A stretch of DNA of 64,000 bases from assembly GCF_014648055.1 (NCBI RefSeq), contig NZ_BMQJ01000007.1:125046-189045 (forward strand). The letters run 5' to 3'. A program made the translations under genes and the position numbers. Each line of letters starts with the position of its first letter. Positions within the stretch are counted from its first letter, which is position 1. Below the pieces are notes generated by a model. It was not told the DNA's origin, searched no databases, and saw only the letters and a program-made list of their open reading frames with translations. Below are positions 14,397-21,827 of this stretch, piece after piece. The DNA is from Streptosporangium pseudovulgare (lineage in GTDB: Bacteria; Actinomycetota; Actinomycetes; Streptosporangiales; Streptosporangiaceae).

Positions 14397-15704
14397 CCCC
14401 GGTCCTCCTTCCCCTGCGGCTCCTCGCGCCCGCCGCCCGCCGCCCTCTCTCCCTGCGGTTCCTCGCGCATGCCGCCCGCCGCCCTCTCCTCCTGCGGTTC
14501 CTCGCGCATGCCGCCCGCCGCCCTCTCCTCCTGCGGTTCCTCGCGCATGCCGCCCGCGACCTTCGCCCCCGCCAGCAGTTCCTCGTCTATCTCGTCGCCG
14601 TGGACCAGGACGAACCCGCCCACCGGCGTGTGCGCCCACAGCACCCCGCCGCGCTCGATCAGCGTGAGCCCCTCCGCCCGGTGGTCGTCGCCCTCGACGG
14701 GCAGCGCGAAGAGCGGCAGCCCCGCGTCGAGCGCGGCGCGCGGGCTCATCCTGCGCGACACGGCGTCCCAGGCCCGCCTGCCGAACATGCCCGCGGAGCC
14801 GTTCACCATGCCGTTCTGCAGCGCGGTCACCGCCAGGCCGAACGGCCGCCGCAGCCCGCTCGCCGCGGTCGCCCGCCGCCACATGCGGCTGGCCCGGACC
14901 AAGGCCCGCTCGTCCCCCGGCAGGCGGGGGACGGTGAACGGGCTCTCCTCCAGCAGGGCCGCCAGCTCCGCGTACTCGGGCCACAGCGCCAGCTCGTGGA
15001 CCGCGAGCGCGCAGGACGCGAGCAGCCGCCGCGGGGCCCCGGTCAGCAGCACGGCGGCGTCGACGAGGTCACGGGCCCGGTACGGCTGCTCGAACCGCTC
15101 GAAGAGCAGCGCGACCAGGTTCTTGACCACGGGGTCGGCGCACAGGGCGGGCAGCGCCGTACGGACCGGCACGCCGATCCGGTCGCCGACCAGCGGCGTG
15201 GTGCTCAGCTCGATGCCGTACGGCAGCGCGTACGGATCCTCCGGGAGCCTGCGGAGGCTGAGCAGGAACTGCAGGTCCCCGCCGGCCAGCATGAAGGTCG
15301 CCGTGTGCATCGACCAGCCGTCCGCGAGCAGCAGGCCAGCGGCCTCCCAGAGCCGGTCCCGCTGAGGGAACCAGTAGTCCAGGTCGTTCATGTAGCGCAC
15401 CAGCGCGTCCGGGTAGCGGTCGGCGACCTCCAGGCCCTTGAGCGGCACCGCCTCCGGCCACGCCCGGCCGAGACCCGCCTGCAGCCCGCGGTAGAAGTCC
15501 GTCCGCGCCCGCTGCTGCCGCAGCTCGTGCGAGAGGGCGGGCCCGAGATCGCGCCCCTCCCGTTCCCAGGCGCTCAGCAGCGTCGCCACCAGGGACGGCT
15601 GCTCGCGGCGGGCGACGTGGAGGATCTCACCGGGCGTCTCCTCCTGCTGCCCCGTGACCAGGGTCAGCACTTCCTCCAGGTCACCGGACGTCAGCTCGAT
15701 CACC
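14393..15704 (-). CDS. Nucleotidyltransferase-fold protein (NTP_transf_5-like) with repeated tail
   Basis: About 436 residues from the GTG at 15704, which has GGAAGG 8 bases before it. The segment VPLKGLEVADRYPDALVRYMNDLDYWFP resembles the LKG...R..NDLD motif of the uncharacterised nucleotidyltransferase family PF14907, whose members occur beside lasso-peptide genes. The C-terminus carries four 13-residue repeats of the type AAGGMREEPQEER. It leads the leftward operon with the M16 gene, the array and the NDK-like gene. It may adenylylate or phosphorylate a substrate; the reaction is unknown. A GNAT or kinase role is not indicated. Confidence 0.7.
14413..14558 (-). repeat. 39-bp in-frame tandem repeat, four copies
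   Basis: Units begin at 14413, 14452, 14491 and 14530, exactly 39 bases apart; the last is partial. They encode the GGMREEPQEERAA repeats at the C-terminus of the nucleotidyltransferase-like protein. The near identity of the middle copies points to recent expansion by slippage or unequal exchange. Confidence 0.85.
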
Positions 15705-16040
15705 GCGTTCCGCCTTCCACGCGCGCCGGCCGGGATAGTGGATCTTCTGCCGACTGTGACAGATGGGGTTACCCCCGACAAGAGGCGACCGGCCGTTCGT
15801 GGCGTTCGCGGCGTTCATGGCGTTCATGGCGGGGGCGCACCCGGGGCTCCCCGGGGACGAGGAGCCGGCAGATCGGGGATTGACGAAATTTAGTTACATG
15901 CTTTTCATGTGAAAAGTCAGGAAGTTTCATGCTACTGCGCCGCCTGATCGGGCCCCCGACGCCCCGACGTCACCCCCACCTGATCGGGCCCCTCAGCACC
16001 CACCCCACCCCCCGCCTCCCATCCCCCCAGGAGGACGCGC
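15705..16040. other. 336-base divergent intergenic region with nested palindromes
   Basis: It separates the leftward nucleotidyltransferase operon from the rightward Cys-rich operon. An AT-rich island at 15880-15930 contains ACATGCTTTTCATGT (15897-15911) and, overlapping it, CTTTTCATGTGAAAAG (15901-15916), both perfect inverted repeats. A TTGACG at 15880-15885 could be a -35 box for the rightward operon, but no good -10 follows. Two CCTGATCGGGCCCC direct repeats lie at about 15943 and 15980. I see no gene here. Confidence 0.5.
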
Positions 16041-16490
16041 ATGACGCGCAGCCAGCCCACCGATCCGCCCATCGACCTCCTCGCGGCCGTCCAGGGAGAG
16101 GTCTCCTGGTTCTGCTGCGGCACGGCCTGGGGGCCGTGCAGCAGTACCGGCAAAGGCGCCTGCGGCACCTGCAACTCGGGAAGCCTGCAACACGCCTGGC
16201 CCAACACCTCCGACGCCTGCTGGTCGATCACCCGGCCGGACAGCTGCGGGGTGTCGCTGAGCCGGAGGACCTGCGGCTTCCAGCACCGGATCACCTCGCT
16301 GTGCGGCGGCGGCAGCGTCGTCACCTCCATCGCCGACTGCGGCCCGCAGACGGACCTGTTCTGCGGCGAGCGGAGCTGCTGCGGCTCGACCTGCGCGAGC
16401 AACCGCCTGATCGACCTGACCCCGGCCGCCTACAGCCGGATCGCCAGCCTGTCCACCGGCCTGCGGCCGTGCGAGATCTCGACCCCCTAG
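16041..16490 (+). CDS. Cysteine-rich protein (15 Cys in 149 aa), MauA-like context
   Basis: This 149-residue protein has 15 cysteines and several tryptophans, concentrated in residues 22-146 (for example EVSWFCCGTAWGPCSS and GERSCCGSTCAS). The first 20 residues (MTRSQPTDPPIDLLAAVQGE) lack a signal peptide. The cysteine density and the MauE-like gene two positions downstream recall the small subunit of methylamine dehydrogenase, a protein with many disulfides that needs MauE to form. I cannot align it to that subunit with confidence, and no large subunit is present. An AGGAGG site 6 bases before the ATG is ideal. First gene of a three-gene operon. Confidence 0.7.
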   Translation: MTRSQPTDPPIDLLAAVQGEVSWFCCGTAWGPCSSTGKGACGTCNSGSLQHAWPNTSDACWSITRPDSCGVSLSRRTCGFQHRITSLCGGGSVVTSIADCGPQTDLFCGERSCCGSTCASNRLIDLTPAAYSRIASLSTGLRPCEISTP

Positions 16491-16500
16491 GAGGGCGACG

Positions 16501-17097
16501 ATGACCAGCAGAAGGCAACTGCTCAAGTCCGCCCTCCTCGGGGGCGGGGCCGGTGTCGTCGCCGCGACCGCGCTGGGATCGCTCGGGCCGGAGGCGGCCT
16601 TCGGCGCCGCCGCCCCCGACGTCGCGCCCGGCGCGCCCGACCCCGACTTCGCCGAGGGCCGCATCCGTTCCGTCAAGGAGAACACCCTCCTCGTCCTGGG
16701 GTCGAACATGGTGTTCCACCGCATCAGGATCGTGGACGGAACGAGCCTGTGGAAGCTGGGCCCCACCACCTTCGACCAGGCGAAACCCGGTGACGGCCTC
16801 TACGCCCGCGGGGTCCGCATGCCGGACGGCGTGCTGGCGGCCGAGGCGGTGTGGCTCAACATCGTCAACATCAAGGGACACGTCCGGAACATCACCGCCG
16901 AGCGGATCCACCTCGACCACAAGGGTCAGCAGGTCCTCTGCCACCGCGTGCCGGGCAAATCCGTCGCCATCTACTCCGACGCGCCGCCCTCCGGTGACCT
17001 GTCGCTGCTGCGCGTGGGCCAGCACGTGCAGGTCATGGGCGCCTGGCGGCCCGACACCAACGAGGTCGACATCGCCACCGTCTTCTCCGCCCACTAG
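16501..17097 (+). CDS. Tat-exported protein of unknown function
   Basis: 198 residues. The N-terminus MTSRRQLLKSALLGGGAG is a twin-arginine signal (SRRQLLK followed by a hydrophobic stretch) ending around AFGA at 33-36. The mature part has an OB-like, beta-rich pattern with repeated phrases such as EGRIRSVKENTLLVLG, VRNITAERIHLD and VGQHVQVMGAW, recalling DUF5666-like small beta-barrels. It follows the Cys-rich gene by 10 bases. Export in folded form suggests that it and its partners act outside the membrane. No cofactor motif is visible. Confidence 0.68.
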   Translation: MTSRRQLLKSALLGGGAGVVAATALGSLGPEAAFGAAAPDVAPGAPDPDFAEGRIRSVKENTLLVLGSNMVFHRIRIVDGTSLWKLGPTTFDQAKPGDGLYARGVRMPDGVLAAEAVWLNIVNIKGHVRNITAERIHLDHKGQQVLCHRVPGKSVAIYSDAPPSGDLSLLRVGQHVQVMGAWRPDTNEVDIATVFSAH

Positions 17098-17106
17098 GAG
17101 CGACAG

Positions 17107-17883
17107 ATGCAAGGGATCGCCGCGCTGCAGCCGTACGTGATCAGCCTCTTCCTCCTCTGGGCCGCCCTGCTGAAACTGCTCGACCGGCGGATGCGGGCGC
17201 AGGCCGGGCAGACCGCTCTGGCCGGGCTGGTCGGCCCGGCGCGGGCGGTTCCCGCGCTCCGGCTCGTCGGGGTGCTGGAGCTCGCGGTGGCGGCGGCGCT
17301 GCTGCTGCCGCCACCGTCCGCCGCGGAGGGTGTGGCCGCCGCCGCGCTCTCCGCGGGTTTCCTCGGCTATCTCGCCTACGCGCACCGGGTGGCGCCCACC
17401 TCGTCGTGCGGCTGCCTGGGCGCGCACTCGCGCCCCGTCGACCGGCGCGGCTTCGTCCGGGCCGGGCTCCTGCTCGCCATGAGCCTCGTGGCGATCGGGG
17501 CGGAGCCGTACCCGATGGATCCGTCGCTCGTGGCGCTGGGCCTGGCGGAGGCCGTCGTCCTGCTGGGGCTCTCGGCGGAGCTGGACCGCCACTGGCTCAC
17601 CCCCCTGCGCCGGCTGCGTGTACGGCTGCGCAGACCGCTCGCCCCGCCCTCCCCCGGTGAGGTCCCGCTGGAGGTCACGCTGCGCCTGCTGTACCTCAGC
17701 CCCGCCTACTGCTCGGCGTCCGCCCTGCTCACCTCGGACGTCCAGGACACCTGGGACGAGGACGGCCTGCGGTTCGTGGCCTACGGGGCCGGTCGGCGGA
17801 CGGCGGTGTTCGCCGCCCCGCTCGCCGGCGGCGACCCGTCGGCCGTCCGCGTCGCCCTCACCGAGGTCCCCGCCCTCACCTGA
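17107..17883 (+). CDS. MauE/DoxX-like membrane protein
   Basis: 258 residues with four to five membrane helices in the first 170 residues. The MauE-family pattern is seen: an LLWAALLKLLDR start, helix pairs, and a CGCLG motif (SSCGCLGAHSRP) in the last loop before two further helices. MauE proteins support disulfide-rich subunit maturation, probably by handling thiols, like VKOR/DsbB-type proteins. The C-terminal 75 residues are soluble and unassigned (LYLSPAYCSASALLTSDVQDTWDEDG). It is last in the operon, 9 bases after the Tat protein gene, so it probably helps mature the Cys-rich protein. Confidence 0.72.
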   Translation: MQGIAALQPYVISLFLLWAALLKLLDRRMRAQAGQTALAGLVGPARAVPALRLVGVLELAVAAALLLPPPSAAEGVAAAALSAGFLGYLAYAHRVAPTSSCGCLGAHSRPVDRRGFVRAGLLLAMSLVAIGAEPYPMDPSLVALGLAEAVVLLGLSAELDRHWLTPLRRLRVRLRRPLAPPSPGEVPLEVTLRLLYLSPAYCSASALLTSDVQDTWDEDGLRFVAYGAGRRTAVFAAPLAGGDPSAVRVALTEVPALT

Positions 17884-17999
17884 CCGCTCGCCGGACCCGT
17901 CGGGACACCGCGCGAACGACCGCCCCTCGTCCGGTACGGCACCGCACGCCGGCCGGGCGAGGGGTGGCACGGATGTCGTGGGGTGGGAGCCCGAACCGG

Positions 18000-18061
18000 T
18001 TCCCGTCGCTGCGAATCCGGGGTCCTTCCGATTCCCGTCGCCGCGAATCCGGGGCCTTCCG
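18000..18061. repeat. Tandem direct repeat of about 30 bp downstream of the dehydrogenase gene
   Basis: TTCCCGTCGCTGCGAATCCG and the following bases (18000-18030) are repeated with few changes at 18032-18061. The repeat abuts the 3' end of the leftward alcohol dehydrogenase gene. It lies in a 180-base gap between convergent genes and has no clear terminator hairpin. Its origin and role are unknown. Confidence 0.6.
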
Positions 18062-18063
18062 TC

Positions 18064-19053
18064 TCAGGCCGTTCCGGGCACGGCGACGACGACCTTGCCG
18101 CCCGGGTGTCCCCCGGTGAGGTGGCGGATCGCGTCGGGCGCGGCGGCGAGGGGATAGACACGGTCGATCACCGGGGTGACGGCGCCGGACTCGACGAGCC
18201 GGGTCAGTTCCTCCAGGTGCTCGGCGCGCTCTCTTGACATGAGTGGGCGAAGCCGCTGCCTCGTGAACATCGACAGCAGCGGCGCCCGGAACGTGCGCCC
18301 CATGCCCCCGGTGAAGCGGTACGCGGTGTGCCCGCCGCCGACGACGACCAGCGTCCCCCGCGGCGTCAGGACGCGGCGCAGCAGGGACAGCGGCCGGTTT
18401 CCCGCGGTGTCGAGGACGACGTCGTAGCGTCGCCCGTCCCGGTCGATCTCCCCGTGGGCGTAGTCGATGACGTCGTCGGCCCCGAGTGACCGGACGAGCC
18501 CGGCGTTCGCCGCCCCGCACACGCCGGTGACGCTCGCGCCGTCGGCCTTGGCGATCTGCACGGCGAACGACCCCACGCCTCCCGACGCGCCGATCACCAG
18601 CACCCGCTGCCCCGGCCGTACGCGGGCGCTGTGCCGTACGGCCTGCAGCGCCGTCATGCCGGAGACCGGCACCGCGGCGGCCTGCTCGAACGTGAGATCC
18701 GCCGGCTTCGGCGCGAGCCTGTTCTGCCGGGCGCTCGCGTACTCGGCGTACGAGCCGCTCTCGCAGGTGCCGTACACCTCCTGACCCGGCTGGAACCGGG
18801 TCACGCGGGCGCCGACGGCCGCCACCACCCCGGCCACGTCACGGCCCCGGACCGCGACCTTGGGCCGGCGCAGCCCGAAGCCCGCGGCGCGCATGAGGTA
18901 CGGCCGGCCGGTCATGAGGACCCACACGCCGGGGTCCACCGCGGCGGCGCGGACCTCGACGAGCACCTCCTCGTCACCGATCCCGGGGCGTTCGACGTCG
19001 CCCAGGCGGAGCACATCCGCCGGGCCGTACGCGTCCTGGACGATGGCTTTCAT
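18064..19053 (-). CDS. Zinc-independent alcohol dehydrogenase / quinone oxidoreductase (MDR family)
   Basis: 329 residues. GroES-like N-terminal domain (GDEEVLVEVRAAAVDPGVWVL, RGRDVAGVVAAVG), then a Rossmann domain with the NADPH-binding GASGGVGSFAVQIAK. The catalytic zinc ligands are absent, as in the quinone oxidoreductase/enoyl reductase-like MDR group. It reduces a carbonyl or quinone with NADPH. Its ATG overlaps the stop of the XRE regulator gene (ATGA), so it is expressed with the regulator, which may sense its substrate or redox state. Confidence 0.88.
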   Translation of the reverse strand: MKAIVQDAYGPADVLRLGDVERPGIGDEEVLVEVRAAAVDPGVWVLMTGRPYLMRAAGFGLRRPKVAVRGRDVAGVVAAVGARVTRFQPGQEVYGTCESGSYAEYASARQNRLAPKPADLTFEQAAAVPVSGMTALQAVRHSARVRPGQRVLVIGASGGVGSFAVQIAKADGASVTGVCGAANAGLVRSLGADDVIDYAHGEIDRDGRRYDVVLDTAGNRPLSLLRRVLTPRGTLVVVGGGHTAYRFTGGMGRTFRAPLLSMFTRQRLRPLMSRERAEHLEELTRLVESGAVTPVIDRVYPLAAAPDAIRHLTGGHPGGKVVVAVPGTA

Positions 19054-19280
19054 GGCGTTCCTTCCGGGAGGTCTGGGTACTGGAACACGTCGTCGAGCGG
19101 AGCGCCGAACACCCGGGCGATCCGGAAGGCCATCTCCAGGGAGGGCGAGTACCGGCCCTGCTCGATGGCGATGACCGTCTGCCTGGTCACACCGATGCGT
19201 TCGGCCAGTTCGGCCTGGGTCATCTCGTCGTGGGCGAACCGCAGCGCGCGGATGCGGTTGGTCACGTGTGTCGGCTTCAC
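19050..19280 (-). CDS. Small XRE-family HTH regulator (YgzD/Cro type)
   Basis: 76 residues, almost entirely an HTH_3 domain: TNRIRALRFAHDEMTQAELAERIGVTRQTVIAIEQGRYSPSLEMAFRIA. Regulators of this short group commonly sit in operons with small membrane proteins. The GTG at 19280 overlaps the TGA of the membrane-protein gene (GTGA) and its stop overlaps the dehydrogenase start (ATGA). It probably binds the duplicated TGTACAGAAT and AATCTTTGAC elements in front of the operon. Confidence 0.85.
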   Translation of the reverse strand: MKPTHVTNRIRALRFAHDEMTQAELAERIGVTRQTVIAIEQGRYSPSLEMAFRIARVFGAPLDDVFQYPDLPEGTP

Positions 19281-19705
19281 CACTCCGGAAGACTCCTGCG
19301 ATAGAGGACGATTTTGGTGATGCCGCCGAGGACCGCCGACAGCGTGAAGCAGAGGTAGACCGCGTTCGCGATCCAGAAGCGGTCCCATCCGGCCATGGCC
19401 ATGAGCATCGCCGCGAGCGCGCCGATCACCACGAACGCCTGACCGGTGTACTCGCCGAGCCGCCCGATCTCCCTGTCGCGGACGTCGACGACGCGCGAGG
19501 CCCCCGGGTTGACGATCGCCATTCCGATCTCGGCCACGATCGAGACGACGATGCCCCCGCCGACCGACCACAGCAGGGCGGCTGTGTACGGCACGTCGGG
19601 TAACGGCCCTCCGTCCGCCCGTCTGAGGACGGCGACGACGTACGCCGCGTAGGCGAGCACGGCGACGACCAGCCTGATCCAGGCGCGCTTCTCCACGTGA
19701 GTCAT
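19277..19705 (-). CDS. Small four-helix membrane protein
   Basis: About 142 residues from the ATG at 19705, which has AGAAAGG 8 bases before it; a GTG three codons upstream is a less likely start. Four hydrophobic helices are visible: LVVAVLAYAAYVVAVL, ALLWSVGGGIVVSIVAEIGMAI, FVVIGALAAMLMAMAGW and AVYLCFTLSAVLGGITKIVLY. Proteins of this kind pair with short XRE regulators in many Actinobacteria and Bacilli, where they may modulate the regulator. First gene of the three-gene operon. Confidence 0.8.
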   Translation of the reverse strand: MTHVEKRAWIRLVVAVLAYAAYVVAVLRRADGGPLPDVPYTAALLWSVGGGIVVSIVAEIGMAIVNPGASRVVDVRDREIGRLGEYTGQAFVVIGALAAMLMAMAGWDRFWIANAVYLCFTLSAVLGGITKIVLYRRSLPEW

Positions 19706-19721
19706 GATCGGCACCTTTCTA

Positions 19722-19777
19722 TGTACAGAATCTTTGACACCTTCAAGGTAGCCAATCTTTGACCTCGTGTACAGAAT
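19722..19777 (-). promoter_or_regulatory. Duplicated operator-like elements before the XRE operon
   Basis: TGTACAGAAT occurs at 19722-19731 and again at 19768-19777. AATCTTTGAC occurs at 19729-19738 and again at 19754-19763. The four elements fill the promoter region just upstream of the membrane-protein gene. Paired direct copies of two motifs fit cooperative binding of the XRE regulator encoded in the operon. The binding itself is inferred. Confidence 0.6.
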
Positions 19778-20163
19778 TTTTTACATCGCGCCCCGCCGTT
19801 CGCCGGTGGGCACCCGCTCTACGCCGATCGCCTGCTCGTCGGATGTTCGGCCTCTGAGGCCATCCGCTGATGCCATGACGAGGAAGGTCGCGCTCGTGTC
19901 ACCCCGCTGCGGCCCCCCGGCCGGGAAACCGGGTGGCAGGCATGGCGGGCGTCCTTCCCGGGGCGGACCGGCCGCCCCGCAGGCACGCCCAGCGGTGACC
20001 ACCCCTCCATGCCGCTTCCGCCGGAACACCAGAAATGATCAATCGCGTCGCGGCGGCCCCTCGAACGCGCCCGCGCCGACGCGAGGCCCGGCCTTTCCGG
20101 CACGGCCTCGCCTGGGCCGGGGGGCTGATGGCAGGATTCGACGACCGCGGGGGCCGGCCCGGT
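19778..20163. other. 386-base intergenic region, no gene recognised
   Basis: Between the XRE operon promoter and the 3' end of the kinase gene. Short open frames exist on both strands (one reaching 140 codons on the plus strand), but they have no ribosome binding site, show Arg/Pro-rich GC-driven composition and match no family. I see no clear terminator for the kinase gene here. Confidence 0.5.
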
Positions 20164-21819
20164 TCACGTCGCGCCGGTCAGGCGGGTGAACTCCTCGCGT
20201 ACGGCGTGGCCGAGCCCGTCGAGGAGCCGGTCGGTACGGCCGTCCGAGGTCGCGGAGAGCAGTCCCGCGGCGACGGCGGGCGGCATGTGGGCGAGCACCC
20301 GGCAGGCGCGCCGTAGCGTCATCGCCTCCACCAGGCGGGCCGTGGCGGGGACGGTGCCGAGCGCACCGAGGACGGCGGCCGTGACGCGGTCGTCCGTGTG
20401 CACCAGGACGCTCGCGGCCAGGCCGGGGGGCATCGCGCCCACCAGCCTGGCCGCCCGCTGCGGGATCATGTGATCGATCAGCCGTGCGGCGCGCGACGGC
20501 GGCAACAGCGCCAGCGCCTCCGCCGCCGGGCCCGGTGTCTCAGCCGCGTCGTTCAGGAACCGTCCGGCGGCGTTCGGCTCCATCGAACCCAGCAGGATGG
20601 CGGCCTCCCGGCGGGACCGGCCGAGCAGCGGGTTCCCGCCGTCGCCGGCCTCCCTCGGCCGGACCGCGTCCCCGACCCGTTCCGGGCCGTGCGCGCCGGG
20701 TCCGCGTCCCGCCTCCCGGACGCGCTTCGGCCCGTGGTCGTCGGGTCCGCGCCGCGCCTCCCCGTCCTGACCCGGCCTGCGGGCGTCGGGTCCGCGCCGC
20801 GCCTTCCGGTCCGGCCCGCGCTCGTCGGGTCCGCGCCGCGCCTTCTGGTCCGGCCCGTGCGCGCCCTGTCCGCCCCGCGCATCCCGGTTCGGCCCGTGCG
20901 CGTCCTGTCCGCCCCGCGCATCCCGCTTCGGGGGGCGCGGGTCGTGTCCGCCTCGCGCCTCCCGGCCCTGTCCCCGGCCGGTGCGCCGTTCCTCCTCGCG
21001 TCCACGGGCCCGCGGCCCGGCCGCGAGGATCGCGTCCAGCCGGCGTCCCAGTTCGGCCGCCCCCGTCCGCCCGGCGGGGTCGGCGACGAGCAGGCCGGCG
21101 ATCGCGTCGGCGAGCGGGCCCGGCCGCCGGAAGCCCGGGGGACGCCCAGAGGTGACCGCCCGCACCGTCTCGATCGGACCGTCGCGGAGGAACGGCGAGT
21201 AGCCCTCCAGCGCGCAGAACAGCGTCACCCCCAGCGACCACAGGTCCGACGCCGGTCCCACCGGCTGTCCCTCGATGCGTTCCGGCGCCATGAACTCGAC
21301 GGTTCCGATCAGGGTGTTGGCCGAGGTGAGGCCGCGCTCCCCGGAGATCCGCGCGATGCCGAAGTCGACCAGGAAGACCCGGTCTCCGGAGTCGACGATG
21401 ATGTTGGCCGGTTTGACGTCCCGGTGCAGCACCTGCGCGTCGTGCGCGGCGGTCAGCCCGTCCAGCACGTCGCGCCCCACCCGGGCGATCTCCCGTTCGG
21501 AGAGGGTCTGCCGCTCGATCCGGCTTTCCAGCGAGGTGCCCTCGATGTACGACATGACGATCCAGGGCGACTCGTCGTCCATGATGGCGTCGTAGACGTG
21601 GACGACGGCCGGATGCCGGATCCGCGCGGCGGCGCGCGCCTCGCGCAGCGCCCGCTTCCGCCGTACGGTCATGTCCTCGCCGTACGGCGCCAGCACGACC
21701 TCCTTGAGCGCGACGGACCGCTGCAGCGTCCGGTCCCAGGCGAGCCACACCGTGCCCATGCCGCCCCTGGCGAGCCGGGACCTCAGTTCGTACCTGCCTC
21801 CGATGATCCGTGCCGTCAC
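20164..21819 (-). CDS. Serine/threonine protein kinase with MgtE-N-like C-terminus
   Basis: 551 residues. Residues 8-265 form a PknB-type kinase: GGMGTVW P-loop, VALKEV lysine, LHRDVKPANI catalytic loop, DFGIA and GTVEFMAPE. Residues 270-390 are a low-complexity Arg/Asp/Gly region with repeats such as RGPDARRPG. Residues 400-551 are helical repeats (LLGSMEPNAAGRFLNDA, LLPPSRAARLIDHM, AMPPGLAASVLVH, LAHMPPAVAAGLLSA) like the superhelical MgtE N-domain. No membrane helix. The gene starts with GTG, 8 bases after the DUF4407 gene, so the two form an operon diverging from the GTPase operon. Confidence 0.88.
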   Translation of the reverse strand: MTARIIGGRYELRSRLARGGMGTVWLAWDRTLQRSVALKEVVLAPYGEDMTVRRKRALREARAAARIRHPAVVHVYDAIMDDESPWIVMSYIEGTSLESRIERQTLSEREIARVGRDVLDGLTAAHDAQVLHRDVKPANIIVDSGDRVFLVDFGIARISGERGLTSANTLIGTVEFMAPERIEGQPVGPASDLWSLGVTLFCALEGYSPFLRDGPIETVRAVTSGRPPGFRRPGPLADAIAGLLVADPAGRTGAAELGRRLDAILAAGPRARGREEERRTGRGQGREARGGHDPRPPKRDARGGQDAHGPNRDARGGQGAHGPDQKARRGPDERGPDRKARRGPDARRPGQDGEARRGPDDHGPKRVREAGRGPGAHGPERVGDAVRPREAGDGGNPLLGRSRREAAILLGSMEPNAAGRFLNDAAETPGPAAEALALLPPSRAARLIDHMIPQRAARLVGAMPPGLAASVLVHTDDRVTAAVLGALGTVPATARLVEAMTLRRACRVLAHMPPAVAAGLLSATSDGRTDRLLDGLGHAVREEFTRLTGAT

Positions 21820-21827
21820 CCGGGGCC

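Noticed and set aside
2260-15704. Assignment to lanthipeptide, lasso, thiopeptide or sactipeptide class
   Set aside because: The required dehydratase, cyclase, YcaO or radical SAM enzymes are absent; the nucleotidyltransferase family alone also occurs outside lasso loci.
16041-16490. Calling the Cys-rich protein methylamine dehydrogenase small subunit
   Set aside because: Cysteine spacing could not be aligned confidently and no large subunit or MauD/MauG gene lies nearby; only the MauE-like neighbour supports it.
19767-20189. 140-codon plus-strand frame between the XRE operon and the kinase gene
   Set aside because: No RBS, Arg/Pro-rich composition, no recognisable domain, and its beginning covers the operator repeats of the divergent operon.
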